Assembly (NCBI GenBank): GCA_900549185.1
Contig: URNM01000054.1
Coordinates: 1-12,455, forward strand
DNA from: an uncultured Collinsella sp.
GTDB taxonomy: Bacteria; Actinomycetota; Coriobacteriia; Coriobacteriales; Coriobacteriaceae
Direction of reading: 5' to 3'
DNA length: 12,455 nucleotides
Positions within the stretch are counted from its first letter, which is position 1. Every line of letters begins with the position of its first letter. The position numbers and the translations under genes are program-made. Positions 1 to 5,985 of this stretch are shown piece after piece. Below the pieces are notes generated by a model. It made no database searches. It worked only from the letters and a program-made list of their open reading frames with translations, and was not told where the DNA came from.

Positions 1-13
1 GTCCCAAAATCCG

Positions 14-48
14 CAGACGGCAAGGCGCCCGGCAGCCTCCCCCGTCTG
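14..48 (-). terminator. possible weak terminator downstream of the DUF4867 gene
   Basis: Arms CAGACGG (14-20) and CCGTCTG (42-48) pair, with an inner AGGC/GCCT helix (23-26 with 35-38). Read on the minus strand, the stem is followed by CGGATTTTGGG, so a short T run lies 4 nt after it. It could end leftward transcripts from the DUF4867 gene. The T run is short and the stem is interrupted, so the call is tentative. The rest of 1-67 shows no gene. Confidence 0.3.
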
Positions 49-67
49 GCACTTCCCGATATCCGCC

Positions 68-118
68 CGCCCCAAACCACCGCAAAGGGGACAGGCACCT
101 TTGTGGTGGTTTGGGGCG
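68..118. repeat. REP-like long inverted repeat (21-bp stem, 9-nt loop)
   Basis: The left arm starts CGCCCCAAACCACC (68-81) and the right arm ends GGTGGTTTGGGGCG (105-118). Pairing runs 68-88 with 98-118: 20 Watson-Crick pairs plus one G-T position (82/104), closing a loop at 89-97. It lies 5 bp past the stop codon of the DUF4867 gene. No T tract follows on either strand, so an intrinsic terminator is less likely than a dispersed palindromic (REP/BIME-like) element, though the hairpin could still protect mRNA 3' ends. Whether it is repeated elsewhere cannot be seen from one copy. Confidence 0.7.
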
Positions 119-123
119 ATGCG

Positions 124-768
124 CTAGTCCACGGTGATGTCGATATTTTTGCCGATGAGGCCAACGTAGCCGCCCTCGGCTGCCTTGGGGCTGTCAGCAT
201 GGCAGAGGACCCACTTGTCGGCCTTCCAGTAGCAGTAGCTGTCGCCGGCCGCGGGCATGTCGGCCGCAGCCTCGGGGCGCGAACCATTGGTGCCAGCGGG
301 CAGCGCCACCATCACCTGGAAGCCGCCTTCGTCGACCATGCACGGCGTGTAGTGGAGCGTGGTGTTGAAAACCTCGACAACCTTGCCCGCCGGCACGCGG
401 AACGCCTTGACGCACGCGGTATCGAGCTTGCCGCCCTCAATCTCCCAGCGATGCGCCACGAGCAGGATAAAGTCGCGCGCGCCCAGGTTGAACTCACTCG
501 CGCGGTGGTACTCCAGGCAGTTGAGACGCGTGTTGTGGCCGTTGCACCAGCCGAGCTGGAAGGGACGGCCACCAAACATGAGAAAGCCAAGCTTGTCGGC
601 ATCCTTGACGTCCTCGAGCTCCGGCGCGCTTGCTACGTACTTGCTGCCCTCGGGAATGGGCGTGGCAGAGAGCGCCTCGAGCACGGGCGACGTGAGCTCG
701 GACGAAACGTTATCCCAAACGTTGCCATAGGATTTGAACTCGGGATCGTTGACAGAGTAGATATGCAT
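124..768 (-). CDS. DUF4867 family protein (cupin-like, function unknown)
   Basis: This 214-residue protein matches my memory of the DUF4867 family, found mainly in Firmicutes and some gut actinobacteria. Recognisable blocks are the N-terminal YSVNDPEF, CNGHNT (75-80), NCLEYHRASE (83-92), a VPAG turn (125-128) and TTLHYTPC (136-143). The spaced His/Glu residues (H78, E86, H88, E92, H139) suggest a cupin-type metal site; that is inference. It has no signal peptide or membrane segment, so it is likely cytoplasmic. Start choice: ATG at 768 has AGGAG 5 nt upstream, whereas the in-frame GTG at 774 directly abuts that Shine-Dalgarno. It is separated from luxS by a strong terminator, so it is its own transcription unit. 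The biochemical role is not known to me; such genes are often reported near sugar-metabolism genes, but no such neighbour is visible to the left. Confidence 0.8.
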   Translation of the reverse strand: MHIYSVNDPEFKSYGNVWDNVSSELTSPVLEALSATPIPEGSKYVASAPELEDVKDADKLGFLMFGGRPFQLGWCNGHNTRLNCLEYHRASEFNLGARDFILLVAHRWEIEGGKLDTACVKAFRVPAGKVVEVFNTTLHYTPCMVDEGGFQVMVALPAGTNGSRPEAAADMPAAGDSYCYWKADKWVLCHADSPKAAEGGYVGLIGKNIDITVD

Positions 769-777
769 GTTCACTCC

Positions 778-803
778 TGTTCGTAAATGTGACTATACGA
801 ACA
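778..803 (-). promoter_or_regulatory. candidate operator/promoter of the DUF4867 gene
   Basis: Perfect 8-bp arms TGTTCGTA (778-785) and TACGAACA (796-803) flank a 10-bp spacer. On the minus strand TATAGT (792-797) fits a -10 box inside the palindrome, about 25 bp before the start codon. No good -35 hexamer is visible. A palindrome over a -10 box suggests repression by a dimeric regulator. A nearby TTCTAGAA (804-811) adds another small palindrome. Confidence 0.45.
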
Positions 804-852
804 TTCTAGAACAAACATGAGCGATTTTGAACGCTCGCCCCGACCAATCAAC

Positions 853-883
853 AAAAAGGCGCCCCCGCATAAGCGAAGGCGCC
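853..883 (-). terminator. luxS rho-independent terminator
   Basis: On the minus strand the arms GGCGCCTTCGC (883-873) and GCGGGGGCGCC (868-858) pair over 11 positions (two G-T wobbles) around a 4-nt loop, followed immediately by TTTTT (857-853). It begins about 29 nt after the luxS stop codon and cleanly separates luxS from the DUF4867 gene. Confidence 0.9.
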
Positions 884-912
884 CAATGCGCGCGTTTTGG
901 ACGATAAAGCCC

Positions 913-1401
913 TTATGCCTGCTGATAGTGCAGGTGCTTCTCGTCGATATCGGCCAGGTCGCGGTCGAGGTAGCGGCGCGCGAGCCAGTTGGCCATGGGG
1001 AGGTTCTGGTCCAGGTAGTTGCCGCATTCCTCGGGAGCGGCACCGGGGACATCGCCCTCAAAGCCGGCGACAAACTCGAACAGCTCACGCACGAGCGGCA
1101 GGATCTCCTCGCTCGTCACCTCGCCAAACACAACCAGGTAAAAGCCCGTGCGGCAGCCCATGGGGCCAAAGTAGACAATGCGGCCCGACCACTCGGCATG
1201 ATTGCGAAGGAACGTCGCGCCCAGGTGCTCGATGGTGTGGCACTCGGCCGTGTTCATGACCGGCTCCTTGTTGGGCGTGGTCAGGCGCAGGTCAAAGGTG
1301 GTGACGGCGGCCCCGGTCGCCGGATCGCGGTCGATGCGGCTCACATACACGCCGGGCTCAAGCAGCAGATGGTCAACGGAAAAACTCGCGATGCGCTCCA
1401 T
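913..1401 (-). CDS. luxS: S-ribosylhomocysteine lyase LuxS
   Basis: LuxS cleaves S-ribosylhomocysteine to homocysteine and 4,5-dihydroxypentane-2,3-dione, the precursor of autoinducer-2, in the activated methyl cycle; it is cytoplasmic. The 162-residue length is normal for the family. The metal motif HTIEH is at 55-59 (H55 and H59 as ligands, E58 the catalytic glutamate), the catalytic cysteine is in GPMGCRTGFYL (C83), and the third metal ligand is C126 in ECGNY. All key residues are present, so it should be active. The ATG at 1401 has GAGAGG 8 nt upstream. It is monocistronic, with a strong terminator after it. No pfs/mtn gene, which would supply its substrate, is in the window. Confidence 0.97.
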   Translation of the reverse strand: MERIASFSVDHLLLEPGVYVSRIDRDPATGAAVTTFDLRLTTPNKEPVMNTAECHTIEHLGATFLRNHAEWSGRIVYFGPMGCRTGFYLVVFGEVTSEEILPLVRELFEFVAGFEGDVPGAAPEECGNYLDQNLPMANWLARRYLDRDLADIDEKHLHYQQA

Positions 1402-1423
1402 GGCAGATCCTCTCGGTAGTCAA

Positions 1424-1495
1424 TTTGGGACGGGCTCTTTTAGCTGGTTCGAATGGTCGCACCAATCATACCAGTCAAAAAAGCCCCGTCCCAAA
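1424..1495 (-). promoter_or_regulatory. long imperfect hairpin carrying the putative luxS promoter
   Basis: Nearly all of the intergenic DNA folds on itself: TTTGGGACGGG (1424-1434) pairs with CCCGTCCCAAA (1485-1495), and pairing continues through the A/T-rich centre and CTGG/CCAG to TGGT/ACCA around a 3-nt loop (1458-1460). There is one bulge and a few mismatches. On the minus strand an extended -10, TGG-TATGAT (1473-1465), lies close to the loop, with TTGGGA 18 nt upstream (1494-1489) as a weak -35. Transcription from it would give luxS a leader of about 55 nt. The hairpin starts 8 bp after the nucleoside hydrolase stop, so it may also act in 3' end formation, but no T tract follows it. Structure is seen directly; the promoter is inference. 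Confidence 0.5.
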
Positions 1496-1503
1496 AAGAC
1501 AAC

Positions 1504-2478
1504 TTAGCCCAGGACGCGGGCCATACGCGTCTTGAACTCGGACAGGAAGCGCGGAGCATCCACGGTCAGTGCCACAAGCGCGCTCTTGTCCGGATCGGAC
1601 AGGCGACGCTCATCGCAGATGGTGCGACCGCGGTACTCGCCCAGCAGATCAACACGCAGGTTGCAGCCGAGCGCACCTACGAGCGTGGAGTCGATCGCCA
1701 CGGCAACGGCCAGCGGATCGTGCAGCGCACAACCACCCAGGTAGGGTGCGTTCATCTCGTACGAGCCAATGTAGTGCTCGACCATGCTCGCAAATGCGCA
1801 GCCCGCCATGGTGCCCGAGCCCGTCCAGCCGGCAATGTCGCGGCGTGTGAGCACCACGCGATGCGTCACGTCCAGACCCACCATGGTGAGATTACGGCCC
1901 GAACGCAGCACCGCGTCGGCTGCCTCGGGGTCGCTCGCCATATTGGCCTCGGCGCCCGCGCTCACGTTGCCGGGCACGGTAAGGGCGCCGCCCATCACGA
2001 CCACGCGGCCGATGGACATCATCGCCGCCGCATCGCGCTCCAGGGCGAGCGCCAGGTTGGAGAGCGGGCCAGTCGCTACGTAGACCAGATCGGGACCATA
2101 GGTGCGCGCGGCATCGATCAGATAATCGACCGCAGCGTTGCCGTCGGCCGAGGTCGCCCCCACCGGCTCGTAGGGCGACGCGGGCACGCTCGCGCCGCCG
2201 ATGCCGTTCTTGCCGTGAATGAGCGCGGTGGACGCCGGCGGCGTATAGGGCTCAGTCGCCTGCAGAGGACGGTCGGCGCCCAGGTACACCGGCACCTCGG
2301 GACGACCCAGCAGATCGAGCACCGCCAGGCAATTGTGCGCCGATTGCTCGACGCGCACGTTGCCAAAGCACGTGGTGATGCCCACGAGCTCCACCTCGGG
2401 GCTCGCGATGGCATAGGCCAGCGCCATCGCATCGTCCACACCCATATCCAGATCAAGGATCAGCTTCTTGATTGCCAT
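1504..2478 (-). CDS. inosine-uridine preferring nucleoside hydrolase family protein
   Basis: The protein hydrolyses the N-glycosidic bond of ribonucleosides to free base and ribose. Its 324 residues are the usual length. The family calcium-site signature DxDxxxDD is present as DLDMGVDD (9-16), although the second position usually seen as DTDPG is here DLDMG. Further hallmarks are ATGPLSNLA (135-143), VMGGA (161-165), GNVSAGAEAN (170-179) followed by DPEAA, and the C-terminal ALHDPLAV (251-258) containing the last metal Asp, D254. No signal peptide is seen, so it is cytoplasmic. ATG at 2478 has GGAG 7 nt upstream. It lies 30 bp after the ribokinase stop in the same direction, which makes one operon: ribose released here feeds the kinase. 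Exact base preference cannot be read from the sequence. Confidence 0.93.
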   Translation of the reverse strand: MAIKKLILDLDMGVDDAMALAYAIASPEVELVGITTCFGNVRVEQSAHNCLAVLDLLGRPEVPVYLGADRPLQATEPYTPPASTALIHGKNGIGGASVPASPYEPVGATSADGNAAVDYLIDAARTYGPDLVYVATGPLSNLALALERDAAAMMSIGRVVVMGGALTVPGNVSAGAEANMASDPEAADAVLRSGRNLTMVGLDVTHRVVLTRRDIAGWTGSGTMAGCAFASMVEHYIGSYEMNAPYLGGCALHDPLAVAVAIDSTLVGALGCNLRVDLLGEYRGRTICDERRLSDPDKSALVALTVDAPRFLSEFKTRMARVLG

Positions 2479-2508
2479 TGTTCTACTCCGCTTCTCCGTC
2501 TTTATCGT

Positions 2509-3471
2509 TTAACCAAACCAATGTTCAACTTCGGCGCGCGTGGGAATCGATTGCTGAGCGCCCAGGCGCGACACCGTCACTGCCGAGGCGCGAGCACCCG
2601 CGGCCATGCACTCAAAGAGCGGCAAGCCCTCTAGGCGAGCCGCCGCCAACGCGCCGATAAACGTATCGCCGGCAGCCGTGGTATCGACTACCGCGCTCGA
2701 AAGTGCCGGCATGCGCAGCAGCTCACCGCCGTCGCCGAGCGTAACCGAGCCGGCGCCGCCCAGCGTGATGACCGCGGCGCCGGCGCCCTTAGCAAGCAGG
2801 GCATTGAGCGCGGCGGCGCAGCTCCCATCGTCCTTGGGCAGGATACCCGTTAGCACCTGACACTCGGTCTCGTTGGGGCAGACCAAGTCGACCGCAGGCC
2901 AGACCTCCGCAGGCAGCTCGCAGGCGGGCGCTGGATTAAAGACCGTATAGAACCCCAGCTCGTGAGCGCAAACAAGCGCCTCGGCCGTCGCCGCAAGGTC
3001 GCATTCGCCCTGGGCGATAAAGACGCTTCCGGCAGCCGGGGCAATCTCGCTGGCGTCGCCGTCGAGCTCATGGGCCACCAGACGCCTCAACGCGCAGGCA
3101 ACGTCCGCGCCCGCAAGCGCATAGTTGGCGCCCGGTGACAGTATGATGCGGTTGTCGCCCTCGCAGCGAATGATGGTCGCCGTTCCCGTCTCCACGTCAT
3201 CGCGATGCACTACAAAGTCACAGTCCACGCCGGCGTCTTGGAGCCCCACCACGAGCGACGCGCCGAACGCGTCGCGACCGACCGCGCCGATCATGTGCGT
3301 GCACGCGCCCATACGCGCGGCAGCTACAGCCTGATTGGCGCCCTTGCCGCCGGCGTTGGTGATAAAACCGCTACCACCGACCGTCTCGCCCGCGCGCGGT
3401 ATGCGCTCGCACGCCACCGAAAGGTCCATGTTCATGCTGCCGAACACCGCAACGATGCCGCGATCTGCCAT
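2509..3471 (-). CDS. rbsK: ribokinase (PfkB family)
   Basis: Ribokinase phosphorylates D-ribose to ribose-5-phosphate with ATP. The 320-residue protein opens with the substrate-binding GSMNMD (11-16), followed by the PfkB signature GGKGANQAVAAAR (41-53) and the C-terminal anion-hole/catalytic block DTTAAGDTF (263-271), in which D269 is the expected catalytic base. The DTTAAGDTF form is the one typical of true ribokinases. The chosen ATG at 3471 has AGGAGG 5 nt upstream; an in-frame GTG at 3504 would add 11 residues but has no ribosome site. It is first in a two-gene operon with the nucleoside hydrolase, pointing to salvage of nucleoside-derived ribose. No ribose transporter is adjacent. Another sugar or nucleoside substrate is possible within the PfkB family. 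Confidence 0.92.
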   Translation of the reverse strand: MADRGIVAVFGSMNMDLSVACERIPRAGETVGGSGFITNAGGKGANQAVAAARMGACTHMIGAVGRDAFGASLVVGLQDAGVDCDFVVHRDDVETGTATIIRCEGDNRIILSPGANYALAGADVACALRRLVAHELDGDASEIAPAAGSVFIAQGECDLAATAEALVCAHELGFYTVFNPAPACELPAEVWPAVDLVCPNETECQVLTGILPKDDGSCAAALNALLAKGAGAAVITLGGAGSVTLGDGGELLRMPALSSAVVDTTAAGDTFIGALAAARLEGLPLFECMAAGARASAVTVSRLGAQQSIPTRAEVEHWFG

Positions 3472-3534
3472 GGAAACCTCCTCATCTGCGGGCTTTGCAC
3501 CCACCGTCGACCGTCGATTGCGCGCCTTCGCACC

Positions 3535-3564
3535 TCTATAACTTTAGTTCACTTTGATGTGAAC
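3535..3564 (-). promoter_or_regulatory. rbsK operon promoter with overlapping palindromic operator
   Basis: On the minus strand TTCACA (3563-3558) and TATAGA (3540-3535) are spaced 17 bp, a good sigma-70 type promoter. A perfect palindrome GTTCAC-N6-GTGAAC (3547-3564) covers the -35 and the adjoining spacer, an ideal repressor position. Transcription would start near 3528, about 55 nt before the ATG. The likely signal is ribose or a nucleoside through a LacI- or GntR-type repressor encoded elsewhere (inference). Confidence 0.65.
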
Positions 3565-3657
3565 GCACCCTTGAGGTTGCGCCAGCAGCAAGCATTCACA
3601 GGAGCAGGCAGCTACAATGAATACGTGCTGATTATTCTCGTCATTGGATGATGTTTT

Positions 3658-5874
3658 ATGGAACAATTCTCGCAATCGGGCTCGCGCGGTCGACGCCGCA
3701 CGGGCAACGAGCCGGCGCCGCACGAACGCGTGAAGAGCGAACGCCGTGCCAACGAGCCGCGACGCACCACGAGCCCCCATCGCGCTTCTGCCAACAACGC
3801 GGGCCGCGCCAACACTCCCGCCGCGGAGCAGACGCCTGCTCGCCCCAAGTCCCGCTACATCCCTGCCCTTGACGGTCTGCGTACGCTCGCCGTCGTCGCA
3901 GTGGTGCTCTATCACCTTAACCTCACGTGGGCTCAGGGCGGCCTGCTTGGCGTCACGATCTTCTTTGTGCTTTCGGGCTATCTGATCACGCGCTTGCTGC
4001 TCAACGAAGTCGCTAAGACCGGCCGCATCGACCTCAAGAGCTTCTGGATCCGCCGCATCCGTCGCCTGGTCCCCGCCGTGGTAACCGTCGTGGTGGTGAC
4101 CTGTGCGCTGTGCACCGTCTTCAACCACGTGATGCTCACCAAGATGCGCCCCGACATTCTGCCGTCACTGCTGTTCTTTAACAACTGGTGGCAGATTGCC
4201 CAAAACGTCTCGTACTTCAATGCTCTGGGCGACCCCTCGCCGCTCACGCACTTTTGGTCGCTTGCCATCGAGGAACAGTTCTACCTGATTTGGCCGCCGC
4301 TGCTGTTTGCCATGGTATCCATGCATGTGAGCAAACCCAACACGCGCCGCGTGGTTCTAGGCCTTGCCGCGGTATCTGCCCTTGCCATGATGGTGCTTTA
4401 CAACCCTGCCGCCGACCCCAGCCGCGTGTACTACGGCACCGACACCCGCGCGTTCTCGCTGCTGCTGGGTGCCTGGATGGCCTTTATCCCCGATCGCGAC
4501 CTGGCGCCGGTGCGTCTCGCTCGTCGTTTGGGGCTCAATCGCCTGGCCGGCGCCGCCAAGCACGGCAAGAACGCCGAGGGCAAGCCTGGTGAGAAGGCCG
4601 ACGAATCAGCCGAGACCGGCCCGGCACAGCCGAGCGCCCTCGTGCGTTTTTGGTCCTCGCCCGCATCCATCGATGTGTTGGGCGTCGTGGGTCTGGTTGG
4701 CCTTGCCGCCATGGTCGCGCTCACCAACGGCTACACCGCCTTCCAGTATCGCGGAGGCACGCTGCTGTGCTCGATCCTCACGCTCATGGTCGTCGCGGCC
4801 TGCGTGCAGCCCCAGGGAATGGTTGCCCGCGCGCTATCCGCCGAGCCACTCGTGTGGGTTGGCAAGCGCTCCTACAGCATCTACCTGTGGCACTATCCGC
4901 TGCTGCTCCTCATGAACCCGGTCGCCAACATCAACGATACGCCGTGGTGGCAGTACATTTTGCAGGTGTTGTTGGTGGTCGCCGTGGCAGAGTGCTGCTA
5001 TCGCTTTATCGAGACTCCGTTTAGGAAGGGCGCCTTTGGGCGCACCGTCGCCGAATTCCGCGATGGCACCACCACGCCCGCCAACTGGGTGCGCGCGCAC
5101 GTCCCTGCCTGCGCAGCCTGCGCTGTCGTGTTGGTCGTTGCACTGGGCGGCCTGATCTTTGTGCCCGAGACGTCTGCGCTGAGCGGCGAGGGTGCCGAAG
5201 TTCTGAACAAAGAAGCCAAAAACACCGCGCCCACCGACCAGCAAGCGGCCGACGACACCGACAAGGACAACGACGGCTTCCCCGATGGCTCCTACGACCT
5301 GTTGGTGATCGGTGACTCCGTGTCGCTGCGCGCCGTTGATTCCTTTGACGGCGTGTTCCCACACAGCCATATCGATGCCGAAAAGGGCCGCCAGTTTGAT
5401 GCGGGCCGCACGACATTTGAGGGCTATATCCAGCAGAACCTTGCCGGCAAGATCGTGGTCTTCGCCCTGGGCACCAACGGCTTGGTAACCGACGACCAGA
5501 TCGACGCCATCATGGCCGATGCAGGAGATAAGCGTATTGTGGTGTTTGTGAACACGCGCAGCCCGCAGCCGTGGGTTGGCTCTACCAACCAGGCCATCGC
5601 CAACGCCGCTACGCGCTACAAGAACGTGCGCGTTATCGACTGGTACGGATACAGTGCCAACCGCAACGACCTGTTCGATGGCGATGGCACGCACCTATCG
5701 ACCACTGGCGTGACTGAATATCTCAACTTGATTCACGATGCAGTCAAGAAGGACCTGCCCGTGCATCCCGAGGATCACGTCAATGATCCGCAGCCGGCAG
5801 CCGTCAAGTCTGCCACCGACGCGCTCGTCAATGCGCTTGCCTTCAAGCCGCACAAGCTGGGCACCGACAAGTAA
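3658..5874 (+). CDS. OatA-type membrane acyltransferase (AT3) with C-terminal SGNH domain
   Basis: Proteins of this build move acetyl groups across the membrane and attach them to cell-surface glycans; OatA does this to peptidoglycan. The 738-residue protein has a basic, Pro/Ser-rich cytoplasmic N-tail (1-66), then an AT3 domain (about 67-500) with the R-x10-H motif (R75 and H86), RRIRRLVPA (132-140) and HFWSLAIEEQFYLIWP (198-213). A charged loop rich in Gly/Lys/Glu lies near 300-335. After the last membrane helix comes an Asp-rich linker, DTDKDNDGFPD (533-543), like a thrombospondin type-3 calcium loop, then an SGNH esterase/transferase domain with GDS (552-554, S554 nucleophile) and DGTH (676-679, Asp-His dyad). 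All catalytic residues are present. The ribosome site before the ATG is weak. It is the only plus-strand gene, divergent from the rbsK operon. Substrate is inferred, and a teichoic acid or polysaccharide target is possible. Confidence 0.9.
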   Translation: MEQFSQSGSRGRRRTGNEPAPHERVKSERRANEPRRTTSPHRASANNAGRANTPAAEQTPARPKSRYIPALDGLRTLAVVAVVLYHLNLTWAQGGLLGVTIFFVLSGYLITRLLLNEVAKTGRIDLKSFWIRRIRRLVPAVVTVVVVTCALCTVFNHVMLTKMRPDILPSLLFFNNWWQIAQNVSYFNALGDPSPLTHFWSLAIEEQFYLIWPPLLFAMVSMHVSKPNTRRVVLGLAAVSALAMMVLYNPAADPSRVYYGTDTRAFSLLLGAWMAFIPDRDLAPVRLARRLGLNRLAGAAKHGKNAEGKPGEKADESAETGPAQPSALVRFWSSPASIDVLGVVGLVGLAAMVALTNGYTAFQYRGGTLLCSILTLMVVAACVQPQGMVARALSAEPLVWVGKRSYSIYLWHYPLLLLMNPVANINDTPWWQYILQVLLVVAVAECCYRFIETPFRKGAFGRTVAEFRDGTTTPANWVRAHVPACAACAVVLVVALGGLIFVPETSALSGEGAEVLNKEAKNTAPTDQQAADDTDKDNDGFPDGSYDLLVIGDSVSLRAVDSFDGVFPHSHIDAEKGRQFDAGRTTFEGYIQQNLAGKIVVFALGTNGLVTDDQIDAIMADAGDKRIVVFVNTRSPQPWVGSTNQAIANAATRYKNVRVIDWYGYSANRNDLFDGDGTHLSTTGVTEYLNLIHDAVKKDLPVHPEDHVNDPQPAAVKSATDALVNALAFKPHKLGTDK

Positions 5875-5931
5875 CCTGCAGCAAACAACCCAAAATCACT
5901 CTTTTCGAGCCGGCCCCAAGAGGTCGTGGGC

Positions 5932-5967
5932 AAAAAAACAGGCCGCAGCCCATCGCTGCGGCCTGTT
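5932..5967 (-). terminator. terminator of the mgtE-like/Nramp operon
   Basis: On the minus strand a perfect 12-bp stem, AACAGGCCGCAG with CTGCGGCCTGTT (5967-5956 and 5948-5937), encloses a 7-nt loop and runs into seven Ts (5938-5932). It starts about 19 nt past the Nramp stop. On the plus strand no T run follows, so the convergent acyltransferase gene has no clear terminator of its own in 5875-5985. Confidence 0.93.
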
Positions 5968-5985
5968 CGGAAGCAAAAGTGGGCG

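Noticed and set aside
1..10. GTCCCAAAA shared between the contig start and 1488-1496
   Set aside because: A 9-bp match is too short to claim a repeat or a circular junction.
797..815. SOS (LexA) box near CGAAC...GAAC in front of the DUF4867 gene
   Set aside because: The GAAC units are direct repeats or in diverging order, not the GAAC-N4-GTTC palindrome.
1453..2634. Long plus-strand open frame opposite the nucleoside hydrolase
   Set aside because: It is His/Arg/Ala-rich without any recognisable domain and mirrors a clear minus-strand enzyme; a typical high-GC antisense shadow.
3613..3618. TACAAT as the -10 box for the acyltransferase gene
   Set aside because: The hexamer is reasonable, but no -35 or extended -10 supports it, so it was not listed as a promoter.
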